Shown here in pieces: positions 18,737-27,173 of a stretch of DNA of 64,000 nucleotides; within the stretch, counting starts at the first letter, position 1, and each line of letters starts with the position of its first letter. The notes below the pieces were generated by a model. It was not told the origin of the DNA and did not search any database. It was given only the letters and a program-made list of their open reading frames with translations. Origin of the DNA: Abyssibius alkaniclasticus (lineage in GTDB: Bacteria > Pseudomonadota > Alphaproteobacteria > Rhodobacterales > Rhodobacteraceae); NCBI RefSeq assembly GCF_020447305.1, contig NZ_CP095732.1, positions 1,334,501 to 1,398,500 of the forward strand, in the 5' to 3' direction. Made by a program: the position numbers and the translations under genes.

Positions 18737-20026
18737 ATGGATCGCGAACCAAGTACATTGATGAACCGCGGGTATATTGTTGTAAGCGCAGGGACTCTAG
18801 ACTATATTCCGTGTTGCAACTTTAATGTCTGGTTGAGATGTAACGCAGGCACACTTGTCTCCCCGTTACCACTTGGGTTTATCCTGAATGAACGCGATAT
18901 CACGAAGCTGCCTGCCGCAACGCGAGCCAACATAGAAGCGGCAAGGCTACCGTTGGAGAAATTGGTAGACGGATTAGATATTGCGGCGCTTGCTGTTCGT
19001 TGGGCAATTGATGCGTTGGAATCAGCTACTGAACAACTAGGAGGTGCGCGCAAATCACTCGCCGAGATTCGTTTCCAGCAGGAGCTGGTGCAGCGAAACT
19101 TTGTTGAAACCGAGTCATGGTTGAACGCAATGCTTGCGCCAAAGTTCAGCCTTGTGCGGGAATTTCCACGAGGCAGTGGTTACATACAGCTGCAGGTTGG
19201 CCAGACGATTCGGCTAGCCCTACCATGCAGTAGCCGTGGCTTGGCGGCGGTCGACATCTATGCTGGGGTGAAGGACGGCCTGGGCAGGTGCGAGCTGTCC
19301 GCGCAACTGGTGCGGTGGAATGGCGAATGTATTGCAGCGTTTGATAACATCGCATTGACAGAAAAATGCGGTTGGGCACGGCTGCGTTTGCCACATGGGG
19401 TATCTGGCGATGACGAAGACTGTTCTGTTGATCTTCGGTGTGTATCGGGTGATGCGGAAATAGGGCTTGCGCTACCTGTGCCATTTAATCATTTGCGTGC
19501 CTTTAAGAATGGCTGTGAGCTTGCAGCGCCCCTTGCGTTAAAAATCTGGGGCGGTTTGCCCGGCGTGGGCTTGCCAAAAATCGGCAAAGTTTCTGCAGCT
19601 TTGGCTGCGTCGCAGATATCATACCTCACCTCTGTCGACCTACCGGTTCCGCTTGCACTGATTGGCAGTTATACCACAATTCAGGAACAAGGCAGCATTG
19701 AGTTGCGACCCGAGCCGAGCGGCAAGGCACTCGTTGTTATGCGCAACGTATCGTTGGAAACGGATTGTGACATTGAAGCGTTTTTGCAGTTTCTTGGCGA
19801 CGATGGTGCCGTCGCGACCTTCTCAACTACTTTGCCGGGCGTTATTAAAGTTGGAACGGATAGTTACCGCTTACCACAGGGCAGTTTCATAAATGCAACG
19901 CAGTTAACCCGTTTGGCAGATCACGCTCGTAGTCCGAAAGTCGATATAGTTCTGCGCTTGGAAAATGCCCATCCTGGTTCTGTCATAAAATTGTGGGCGT
20001 TGAAGTTATCTCGCAGCAGAGTATGA
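18737..20026 (+). CDS. Uncharacterised island protein, 429 residues
   Basis: Not recognised. The N-terminal 90 residues are mixed, followed by a predicted helical stretch (ALAVRWAIDALESATEQLGG, up to about residue 130). The rest is strand-rich, with two possible beta-sandwich units: around residues 150-260 (YIQLQVGQTIRLALPCSS) and 300-429, ending SVIKLWALKLSRSRV. There is no signal peptide. A TTG at 18728 is the alternative start. Its TGA overlaps the ATG of the following GT2-GT4 gene (ATGA), so the two are coupled. It begins 73 bp after the IS nest, which may have cut it from its original promoter. Confidence 0.7.
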   Translation: MDREPSTLMNRGYIVVSAGTLDYIPCCNFNVWLRCNAGTLVSPLPLGFILNERDITKLPAATRANIEAARLPLEKLVDGLDIAALAVRWAIDALESATEQLGGARKSLAEIRFQQELVQRNFVETESWLNAMLAPKFSLVREFPRGSGYIQLQVGQTIRLALPCSSRGLAAVDIYAGVKDGLGRCELSAQLVRWNGECIAAFDNIALTEKCGWARLRLPHGVSGDDEDCSVDLRCVSGDAEIGLALPVPFNHLRAFKNGCELAAPLALKIWGGLPGVGLPKIGKVSAALAASQISYLTSVDLPVPLALIGSYTTIQEQGSIELRPEPSGKALVVMRNVSLETDCDIEAFLQFLGDDGAVATFSTTLPGVIKVGTDSYRLPQGSFINATQLTRLADHARSPKVDIVLRLENAHPGSVIKLWALKLSRSRV

Positions 20027-22551
20027 GCGTCGAGGTTACGAAATTCGCAATTGTTCTGCCGGTTTGGCGACAGGCCGGGTTTGCAGATGAAGCAATTACG
20101 ACACTTTTTAATCAGCGCGGCGAGATTAATTGGAACTTGATTATCGTAAACGATGGCTGCCCAGACCGAGAAACGGCGCTTGCATTGGAAGCATGGCGAC
20201 AACGCGCGCCCGAGAAAATTACTTTGCTTACCCAGGCGAATGACGGGCTTTCTTCGGCGCGGAACGCTGGAATTGAATATGCACTGCGTGATGGTGACGT
20301 ATCGGCGATATTCTTTTTGGATGCAGATAACAGGCTCGACCCGAATGCCTTGCAGTTACTTGATTCACTTAGCCATGCGCATCCAGAGCAAGACTGGTTT
20401 TACCCGAATTTCGACATGTTTGGTCTTGATGGGCCGCAGCATCATGGTGGTGCATGGTCACTTTCGCGGATGGCTGTTTCAAACATGTGCGATGCCGGAT
20501 CACTAGTTCGGCGGCGTGTATTTGAAGCCGGAGTCCGATTTGCGCCAGAGTTGCGCAACGGATTTGAAGATTGGGATTTTTGGTTATGCGCCGCCAAGCT
20601 TGGGTTTCGTGGTTACGCGGTGCCGATGGCGTTTTTCCGTTACCGCAAGCGTGGACATTCAATGTTGAGTGCTGCGCATGCGCAAGGGCAGACAAACATC
20701 CAGTCATTGCGCATGCGGCACAGGTGGTTGTTTGGTTCTGGGCGTTTGGCAGAAATATATGCGCAGGAATGGTCAAGATTTGCTTTCGTGTTGCGAAACA
20801 GCCAGGCAGAAATTGGAGATTATCCAAGGGGAAATCTGCTTGCGGCAGAAGAAATGGAAAGGCGATGGTTCATTGACCAAATCAATTCATTTGAGAGCCG
20901 CCGCCCGCAGACCTGGGTGTTTGGATCATCTGAGGCAATAGCTTATTTGAAGCAGGTCAGGCGTTTGGAATCGGTCCTGCTCGAGCTTGAAGCAAGCGCC
21001 GCCGACGGGCACATAGGCGCGGTTCGATTTCGTGCCTCAAACAGCATCGCACTCGTTCCTGAAATGCGCCATTCCGATAAGGGGTGGGAGCGAATCGCCA
21101 ACGCAGCACTCTTGGCATTGCCCGCCCAGCACATTGAGTTTGCTCTACAGGGTCATGATCTCATGGATGTCATGACCCGGCTCATGTCACGCGGAACGAT
21201 TTCGCCGCTTGAGGTACAGGCGCCTAAGGCCGAAAATTTTGGCACACAAGCGGTTGAAGCCGCGACAGATTTTGTTGGGCGGATCTCAGAATCAGGCTAC
21301 AATTATGCTATGATCGGGAACGTGGCGCAGTGGCGCAAGCCCGCAAGCATTCCTAGCGCTCGCGACTTGTTTGCTGAAGTTAAGGCATTGAACTTTGGCG
21401 GGTTTCATTTACCTGGGCAGATTAAGACAGGCAGAAATATTGGCATCATACTGCCTATATTGCGCTTTGGCGGAGTAGAAAAATGTGCAGTGGCGCTAGC
21501 AGCTTCGCTTCGCGATCTAGGCGCTGTTCCACATCTATTTCTGTATGGTGATCAAGCGGTGCAAGCCGAAACCTGGTTATGCGCACCGTTCGAGGCGATC
21601 CATCAGATTACTCGAAGTGAACTTCGCGATTGGTCGGGTGCGCGCTATCTGGGCACGGCCGATGGCCGTGCGCCAAGCCAATGGTTGGCCGGTAGAGTCT
21701 TTGGTCCACTTACTGCGATGGATATTGTCGTCAATGCAGGATGTGGTCCCGTCAATTCAGGAATTGGCGACTTGCGGCGCTCTGGAATAAAAACCGTGAC
21801 TTGGGAACATTTAGTAGAAGAAACAGATTTTGGGCGCCCAAACGGCACACCCTACTTAGCGCTCAGTAATGAAGCGGCTTATGATCTGATAATCACCTGT
21901 TCGGAACAACTAGCAAACTGGCTTGCCGGTATGGGCGTTTCTCGTGGCAAACTCCTCCCCCTTCCCAACGGCCCCGGCTTTCCTGATGAACGCAGGCACC
22001 GCGCCATGCGCGATGGCCGCCTGCCTTTGCGCGTTGGGTTCATGGGCCGGCTGGACCGGCAGAAAGGGGTGGATCGATTTATCGAAATCGCGCAAGCGCT
22101 GCGTGGTCCCGACTTTGAATTTTCGCTGGTTGGCGAGGCGGTTGTCGAGGCGGTTGTCGAGGCGGATGGCGTGAATATTCCCGGCTGGATCACGCGGCGC
22201 GCGCTGGCCCGCACGCCCGCGGAACTGTCCGAGGCCTATGCGCGGCTGGATATACTTCTTATGCCGTCGCGCGCCGAGGGCCTGCCGCTTGCGGTGCTGG
22301 AGGCGCAGCGCGCAGGGGCTGTGCCGGTCATCAGCAGGGTCGGTGCAGTGGATGAGGCGGTAAAAGATGGCGAAAACGGAATCCTGCTTGCTCCGGATGC
22401 CGTGGTTGGCGATGCGATAGCGGCGCTCAGGCTGCTGGCGCGGGACCGCGACCTGCTGCACCGGCTGGCAACTGCACCCGTGCCCGAGGATCGCTGGGCG
22501 GAAAATGCACGGAATCTTTTAGCCGCCCTGGGCCTTGCCCCTCTTGCATAG
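20023..22551 (+). CDS. Two-domain glycosyltransferase (GT2 plus GT4)
   Basis: An 842-residue protein. Residues about 8-240 are a GT-A, GT2 enzyme: VNDGCPD, FFLDADNRLDPNA (DxD) and RNGFEDWDFWL (the ED acid). A helical linker follows. From about residue 478 a GT-B, GT4 enzyme begins (NIGIILPILRFGGVEKCAVA), with GFMGRLDRQKGVDRFIEIA and the donor motif PSRAEGLPLAVLEAQ. It probably adds two successive sugars. Composition changes inside the gene: 21841-21900 has 28 G/C of 60, while 21961-22020 has 42 of 60, so the last 200 codons resemble the host core. A 12 bp tandem duplication near 22139-22163 gives EAVVEAVVEADG. Confidence 0.87.
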   Translation: MSVEVTKFAIVLPVWRQAGFADEAITTLFNQRGEINWNLIIVNDGCPDRETALALEAWRQRAPEKITLLTQANDGLSSARNAGIEYALRDGDVSAIFFLDADNRLDPNALQLLDSLSHAHPEQDWFYPNFDMFGLDGPQHHGGAWSLSRMAVSNMCDAGSLVRRRVFEAGVRFAPELRNGFEDWDFWLCAAKLGFRGYAVPMAFFRYRKRGHSMLSAAHAQGQTNIQSLRMRHRWLFGSGRLAEIYAQEWSRFAFVLRNSQAEIGDYPRGNLLAAEEMERRWFIDQINSFESRRPQTWVFGSSEAIAYLKQVRRLESVLLELEASAADGHIGAVRFRASNSIALVPEMRHSDKGWERIANAALLALPAQHIEFALQGHDLMDVMTRLMSRGTISPLEVQAPKAENFGTQAVEAATDFVGRISESGYNYAMIGNVAQWRKPASIPSARDLFAEVKALNFGGFHLPGQIKTGRNIGIILPILRFGGVEKCAVALAASLRDLGAVPHLFLYGDQAVQAETWLCAPFEAIHQITRSELRDWSGARYLGTADGRAPSQWLAGRVFGPLTAMDIVVNAGCGPVNSGIGDLRRSGIKTVTWEHLVEETDFGRPNGTPYLALSNEAAYDLIITCSEQLANWLAGMGVSRGKLLPLPNGPGFPDERRHRAMRDGRLPLRVGFMGRLDRQKGVDRFIEIAQALRGPDFEFSLVGEAVVEAVVEADGVNIPGWITRRALARTPAELSEAYARLDILLMPSRAEGLPLAVLEAQRAGAVPVISRVGAVDEAVKDGENGILLAPDAVVGDAIAALRLLARDRDLLHRLATAPVPEDRWAENARNLLAALGLAPLA

Positions 22552-22590
22552 ATGCAAGCGTTGCGCTAATCGGTGCCTACCATACGGCAT

Positions 22591-22666
22591 AGGGGTTTAG
22601 CTCAGTTGGTAGAGCATCGGTCTCCAAAACCGAGGGTCGTGGGTTCGAGTCCCTCAGCCCCTGCCA
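22591..22666 (+). tRNA. trnW: tRNA-Trp (anticodon CCA)
   Basis: A 76-base cloverleaf including the encoded CCA end. The acceptor stem AGGGGTT pairs with AGCCCCT. The D arm contains AGCTCAGTTGGTAGAGC. The anticodon stem TCGGT/ACCGA encloses CTCCAAA with CCA at 22624-22626, and the T loop is GGTTCGAGTCC. tRNA-Trp before secE is the conserved arrangement in alphaproteobacteria. Confidence 0.96.
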
Positions 22667-22823
22667 ATGGTTTGGCCCGCAATTCTTCCCGATTTTAGCC
22701 CGAAGCGCCTTGTGCTTGCGGCGCGTGAATCCCGCTCACCGCCAAAATCCGCTGTTTCGAAGTTTTCCCTTGAATGCCGCGCCGCGTTGCGCGTTAACTG
22801 CTGTATCGTTACAGGAGCCATGA

Positions 22824-23849
22824 ATGCGCTATACACCCGCCGAAAACCGTTATGAAAACATGCATTATCGCCGTCTTGGGCGTTCCGGGCTGAAACTGCC
22901 TGCAATCTCGCTTGGGCTTTGGCATAATTTTGGCGGCGACACCCCGCATGACACCAAGCGAGCCATGTGCCATGCGGCGTTCGATCTGGGCATCACGCAT
23001 TTCGACCTTGCCAATAACTACGGCCCGCCACCGGGTTCGGCCGAACATGCTTTTGGCTCGATCTTGAAGGAAGATTTTGCACCTTACCGGGACGAGCTGA
23101 TCATTTCCTCCAAGGCGGGCTATGAAATGTGGGATGGCCCCTATGGCGAATGGGGCAGCCGGAAGTATCTGGTTTCGTCTTGTGATCAGTCGCTCAAACG
23201 CATGGGGCTCGACTATGTCGATATTTTCTATTCCCACCGGTTTGACCCCGACACGCCGCTGGAAGAAACGATGGGTGCGCTTGATTATATCGTGCGCTCG
23301 GGCCGCGCGCTTTATGCGGGAATCTCATCGTATAATTCCGAGACTACCCGCAAGGCGGCCGCTATACTCAAAGAGCTTGGCACGCCCTGCCTGATTCACC
23401 AGCCAAGCTATAACATGCTGAACCGCTGGGTAGAGCGCGACGGGCTGAAGGAGACCCTTGCCGAGCTTGGCATCGGCTCGATTGCCTTTACACCGCTGGC
23501 CCAGGGAATGCTGACCAGAAAATACTTAAACGGTGTGCCGCAGGATAGCCGCGCGGCGCAGGATAAATCGCTCGACCAGAAAATGCTGTCGGACAGGGCG
23601 ATTGCCAATATCAGAAAGCTGAATGAAATTGCAGAAAGCCGCGGGCAAACGCTGGCGCAAATGGCAATTGCCTGGGTGCTGCGCGATGGTGGCATTACCA
23701 GCGCGCTGATCGGGGCGAGCCGGCCTTCGCAGGTGGTGGATTGCGCGGGTGCGGTGAACAATCTCGACTTTACCGCCGAAGAACTGGCGCTGATCGACAC
23801 CTATGCCGATGAGGAAAACATCAACCTTTGGGCAAAGTCGTCGGAATAG
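22824..23849 (+). CDS. gpr: L-glyceraldehyde 3-phosphate reductase-like aldo-keto reductase
   Basis: A 341-residue NADPH-dependent aldo-keto reductase with a TIM barrel. It follows E. coli YghZ/Gpr closely along its length: LPAISLGLWHNFGGD, FDLANNYGPPPGSAE (catalytic Asp and Tyr), LIISSKAGYEMW (Lys), VDIFYSHRFDPDTPLEET (His), LIHQPSYNMLNRWVE and ALIGASRPSQ at the cofactor site. It would reduce L-glyceraldehyde 3-phosphate or related aldehydes. AGGAG sits 7 bases before the ATG. The GH43 gene follows after 9 bp, so the two are likely cotranscribed. Confidence 0.88.
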   Translation: MRYTPAENRYENMHYRRLGRSGLKLPAISLGLWHNFGGDTPHDTKRAMCHAAFDLGITHFDLANNYGPPPGSAEHAFGSILKEDFAPYRDELIISSKAGYEMWDGPYGEWGSRKYLVSSCDQSLKRMGLDYVDIFYSHRFDPDTPLEETMGALDYIVRSGRALYAGISSYNSETTRKAAAILKELGTPCLIHQPSYNMLNRWVERDGLKETLAELGIGSIAFTPLAQGMLTRKYLNGVPQDSRAAQDKSLDQKMLSDRAIANIRKLNEIAESRGQTLAQMAIAWVLRDGGITSALIGASRPSQVVDCAGAVNNLDFTAEELALIDTYADEENINLWAKSSE

Positions 23850-23858
23850 GCACGCAGG

Positions 23859-25466
23859 ATGATCAGAAACCCCATTCTGCCGGGCTTCAATGCCGACCCG
23901 TCCATCTGCCGTGTGGGTGAGGATTACTATATCGCCACCTCGACCTTTGAATGGTATCCGGGGGTGCAGATCCATCATTCGCGCGATCTGGTGAACTGGC
24001 GGCTTGTGGCGCGCCCGCTGAACCGCGCCGGGCTGCTTGATATGCGCGGCAACCCCGATAGTTGCGGCATCTGGGCGCCGTGCCTTAGCCATGCCGATGG
24101 CCGGTTCTGGCTGGTCTATACCGATGTAAAACGGCTGGATGGCGCGTTCAAGGATGCGCATAACTACATCACCACCTGCACCACGATTGATGGCGACTGG
24201 AGCGACCGGATCTATGTGAACTCATCCGGCTTTGACCCGTCACTGTTTCACGATGATGACGGGCGCAAATACTTCATGAATATGCAGTGGAACCATCGGG
24301 GCGAGGGCACGGGCGGCAACCCGAAACATGCCAGCTTCGACGGGATATTGCTGCAGGAATGGAGCGCGGCGCGCGGTCTGTTCGGCCCGGTACGCAATGT
24401 CTATGCAGGCTCGCCGCGCGGGCTGAGCGAGGCGCCGCATATCTTCAAACGCAAGGGCTGGTATTATATGACCGTGGCCGAGGGCGGCACGGGCTATGAC
24501 CATGCGGTGACGATGGCGCGGTCACGCGACATCTGGGGGCCCTATGAAACCCAGCCCGACGGGCATTTGCTGTGCGCCGCCGATGCGCCGGACCACCCGA
24601 TCCAGCGCACGGGGCATGGGCAGATTGTTGAAACCCATTGGGGCGAGACCTATCACACCTTCCTGATGGGCCGCCCCCTGCCGGGCCGATTCTGCCCGAT
24701 GGGGCGCGAAACGGGGATAGAGCGCTGCGTTTGGGGCGATGATGATTGGCTGTATCTGCAAGCCGGGGGCCGCTTGGCGCGCCTTGAAGTGCCAAGCCCA
24801 ACCGATGCCATGCCCGCGCCAGAAACCGCAAGCCGCGATGTGTTTGACGGGTCGCGGCTGCCGGATGCGTTCCAATGGCTGCGCACGCCGGAGCCAAGCC
24901 GCATTTTTGCGCTGGGCGACGGCGCGCTTTCGCTGTTTGGCCGCGAGAGCATTGGCAGTTGGTTTGAACAGGCGCTGGTGGCGCGGCGGCAAGAGCATTT
25001 CCAGTATCGTGCCGAAACGCGGGTTGAATTTGCGCCTGAAGCCTATCAGCAGGCGGCGGGGCTGACGACATATTACAACCGCAGCAAGTTCCACGCGCTG
25101 ATGGTCACGCATGAGCCGGGGCAGGGGCGGGTGCTGAGCATCATGTCATGCCTTGGGGATTGGCCCGAAGGCGCGCTGAGCTTTGCGCTGGCGGCACCGG
25201 TTGCGCTGGGCGCGGGGCCGGTGGAGCTGGCGGTTGAGGTTGATCATGCCAGCCAGCAGTTTTTCTGGCGTCAGGGCGGAGACTGGCAGGCGATTGGCCC
25301 GGCGCTGGATGCAAGCCTGATTTCCGATGAAGGCGGGCGCGGTGAACATGCCAGCTTTACCGGCGCTTTTGTGGGCATGGTGGCGTTTGATGTAACCGGG
25401 CAGGGGCTGCCCGCCCGGTTCAGCCATTTCAACTATATCCCAAAGGCCAGCAAGGCGGCGCGTTGA
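23859..25466 (+). CDS. Beta-xylosidase, glycoside hydrolase family 43
   Basis: A 535-residue protein without a signal peptide, so probably cytoplasmic and acting on imported xylo-oligosaccharides. The N-terminal five-bladed propeller shows the GH43 base in LPGFNADPSICRVGEDYY, the pKa-modulating Asp in GFDPSLFHDDDGRKY and the acid Glu in PRGLSEAPHIFKRKGWYY. A C-terminal beta-sandwich (about residues 330-535), typical of XynB-type enzymes, contains AGLTTYYNRSKFHAL. Some relatives also act on arabinosides. It pairs with the upstream reductase as a small sugar-use cluster; no transporter or regulator is adjacent. Confidence 0.88.
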   Translation: MIRNPILPGFNADPSICRVGEDYYIATSTFEWYPGVQIHHSRDLVNWRLVARPLNRAGLLDMRGNPDSCGIWAPCLSHADGRFWLVYTDVKRLDGAFKDAHNYITTCTTIDGDWSDRIYVNSSGFDPSLFHDDDGRKYFMNMQWNHRGEGTGGNPKHASFDGILLQEWSAARGLFGPVRNVYAGSPRGLSEAPHIFKRKGWYYMTVAEGGTGYDHAVTMARSRDIWGPYETQPDGHLLCAADAPDHPIQRTGHGQIVETHWGETYHTFLMGRPLPGRFCPMGRETGIERCVWGDDDWLYLQAGGRLARLEVPSPTDAMPAPETASRDVFDGSRLPDAFQWLRTPEPSRIFALGDGALSLFGRESIGSWFEQALVARRQEHFQYRAETRVEFAPEAYQQAAGLTTYYNRSKFHALMVTHEPGQGRVLSIMSCLGDWPEGALSFALAAPVALGAGPVELAVEVDHASQQFFWRQGGDWQAIGPALDASLISDEGGRGEHASFTGAFVGMVAFDVTGQGLPARFSHFNYIPKASKAAR

Positions 25467-25520
25467 GCGCAGCCCCCACCGCGACACAGCACCCGCGCCG
25501 CGCCGCGCCGTTGCGCGGGT

Positions 25521-26657
25521 TCAACCGTTGAGGCCGGCTGCATCGAGCGCGGTTTGCAACGTGGCGACCGTGCCTTCGACATCGGCCAGTTTGTCCAGCC
25601 CGAACAGGCCAAGGCGGAAGGTTGAAAACCCTGCCGGCTCGTCGCATTGCAGCGGCACACCGGCAGCAATTTGCAGCCCATTGGCCGCAAAGCGCTTGCC
25701 GTTCTGCACATCGGCCGCATCGGTATAGCTGACGACAACGCCGGGCGCTTCAAACCCTTGGGCGGCGACCGAGGCGATGCCTCGTTGCGCCAAGGCCTCG
25801 CGCACACGGCGGCCAAGCGTGGCTTGCGCCGCTTTGAGCCGATCAAAGCCCACGGCCTCTGCCTCGATGATCGCGTCGCGCAGCATCAGCAGCCCTTCGG
25901 TGGGCAGGGTGGCGTGATAGGCATGGCCGCCGCCTTCATAGGCTTTCATGATTTTCAGCCATGTGCGCAAATCTCCGGCAAAGCTGGAGGAGGCGCGGCT
26001 TTGCACCAGAGACTCGGCACGATCATTGAGCATGACAATCCCCGCGCAGGGGGTTGAGGACCAGCCTTTTTGCGGCGCCGAAATCAGCACATCGACGCCC
26101 AGTGCCGCCATATCCACCCAGATGCAGCCCGAGGCGATGCAATCCAGCACCAGAATGCCGCCCACATCATGGGTCGCGATGGCCAGCGCGGCGATATAGT
26201 CGTCGGGCAGGATGATGCCGGACGAGGTTTCCACATGCGGGGCGAAGACCACGCCGGGGCGCTGTTCGGCAATCGCGGCAACCGCTTCGTCTATTGGCAC
26301 AGGTGCAAACGGGGCCTTGGCTGCGGGGCTGGTTTGGCGGGCCTTCAGCACGCTGTGGCTTTTGTGAAAGCCACCGGCATCCAGAATCTGGCTCCAGCGG
26401 AAAGAGAACCAGCCGTTGCGAATGGTCAGCACATCCTGGCCACCGGCGAGCTGCCGCGCGACAGCTTCCATTGCGAAGGTGCCGCCACCCGGCACAAGCG
26501 CAATATGGTCGGCCTTGTAGACGCCGCGCAGCTTTTCCGAGATCTGGCGCATCGCGGCCTGGAATTTCTGGCTCATATGATTCACCGAACGGTCAGTGAA
26601 CACGACCGAAAATTCGCGCAGACCGTCGGCATCGACATCACTATGCAGGGCTTTCAT
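25521..26657 (-). CDS. Class V aminotransferase (alanine/serine-glyoxylate type)
   Basis: A 378-residue fold-type I PLP enzyme. PGGGTFAMEAVARQ near residue 55 binds the phosphate. APHVETSSGIILPDDYI and GGILVLDCIASGCIWVDM carry the ring-contacting Asp, and ISAPQKGWSSTPCAG carries the Schiff-base lysine. It belongs with the serine/alanine-glyoxylate aminotransferase group, but the exact substrates are uncertain. It converges with the GH43 gene. The 54 bp between them contain a GC-rich inverted repeat (ACCCGCGC with GCGCGGGT) that could terminate either transcript. It is divergent from secE. Confidence 0.85.
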   Translation of the reverse strand: MKALHSDVDADGLREFSVVFTDRSVNHMSQKFQAAMRQISEKLRGVYKADHIALVPGGGTFAMEAVARQLAGGQDVLTIRNGWFSFRWSQILDAGGFHKSHSVLKARQTSPAAKAPFAPVPIDEAVAAIAEQRPGVVFAPHVETSSGIILPDDYIAALAIATHDVGGILVLDCIASGCIWVDMAALGVDVLISAPQKGWSSTPCAGIVMLNDRAESLVQSRASSSFAGDLRTWLKIMKAYEGGGHAYHATLPTEGLLMLRDAIIEAEAVGFDRLKAAQATLGRRVREALAQRGIASVAAQGFEAPGVVVSYTDAADVQNGKRFAANGLQIAAGVPLQCDEPAGFSTFRLGLFGLDKLADVEGTVATLQTALDAAGLNG

Positions 26658-26745
26658 GGGCTTTCCTTTGCTTTTTTCCCATTGGTGACGCCGCGCGCCG
26701 CGCTTGTCCAGTGGTCACGAAATCGGAACTTGATGCGCTGGGCGC

Positions 26746-26774
26746 TTGAAACCCGCAGCACTTGTCAGTATGTG
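26746..26774 (+). promoter_or_regulatory. Putative promoter of secE-nusG
   Basis: TTGAAA (26746-26751), a 17-base spacer and TATGTG (26769-26774) end 46 bp before the secE start. Prediction by eye. Confidence 0.45.
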
Positions 26775-26820
26775 TGCCCCGCTGGCGTGCCCGATGCGCG
26801 CCGCACTAAAGGAGCGTGCA

Positions 26821-27012
26821 ATGGTCAACCCGATGAAATTTGTGCAGCAGACCCGGGCAGAGATTGCCAAGGTCGTCTGGCCCACGCGCCGCGAAACCAC
26901 GCTGACCACGGTCATGGTTTTTCTGATGGCAACCGTGCTGGCCATATTCTTTTCGCTCATCGACATTCTGATCCGTTACGGGCTTGAGGGGATTTTGTCG
27001 CTCGCCTCTTGA
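26821..27012 (+). CDS. secE: Preprotein translocase subunit SecE
   Basis: A 63-residue, single-span essential subunit of the SecYEG channel. It has the short form usual outside enterobacteria (E. coli SecE has three spans). FVQQTRAEIAKVVWPTRRET is the conserved amphipathic helix, followed by one transmembrane helix (TTVMVFLMATVLAIFFSLI). AAAGGAG lies 6 bases before the ATG. It is linked to nusG as in most bacteria, with a 161 bp gap. Confidence 0.95.
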   Translation: MVNPMKFVQQTRAEIAKVVWPTRRETTLTTVMVFLMATVLAIFFSLIDILIRYGLEGILSLAS

Positions 27013-27173
27013 TCAAAGGGCGATCTGGGGCTATACGCGACGCTTCCAGACATAACGGGTGCCTAGCGATTCGGCGGCGCCCTTTGTGCTGTTTAGGCGG
27101 TCGGTGGCGATAAGCTGCTGAAAAATATACAATAAACGGCCCCTGGCCGAATTGAATTGAGGATGTAGGCAGC

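Larger units (their letters stand above)
3308..21955. other. Surface-glycan accessory island between tuf and tRNA-Trp
   Basis: A region visibly richer in A/T than its flanks. For example, 13501-13560 has 21 G/C of 60 bases, whereas 22201-22260 has 41 of 60. It carries glycosyltransferases, a pyruvyl transferase family protein, TPR proteins, unrecognised proteins and an IS nest, with genes on both strands. It splits the usual tuf, tRNA-Trp, secE order. No integrase was seen and no repeat of the tRNA 3' end was found at the left side. The left limit is set at the tuf terminator. The right limit is set where composition changes inside the GT2-GT4 gene near 21955. Both limits are inferred. Confidence 0.7.

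Noticed and set aside
22543-22558. Inverted repeat CTTGCAT-AG-ATGCAAG at the end of the GT2-GT4 gene as a terminator
   Set aside because: The stem overlaps the stop codon, is A/T-rich and has no U-tract. It could reduce transcription but cannot be supported as a terminator.
3308-22590. Integrative element or prophage at tRNA-Trp
   Set aside because: No integrase, no phage or conjugation genes and no duplicated tRNA 3' end near the left border were found. The compositional border lies about 600 bp before the tRNA, inside a gene.
25467-25520. GC-rich inverted repeat between the GH43 and aminotransferase genes as a defined terminator
   Set aside because: It has an imperfect, repetitive CGCGCCG loop and no T-run on either side, so it is only mentioned with the gene.
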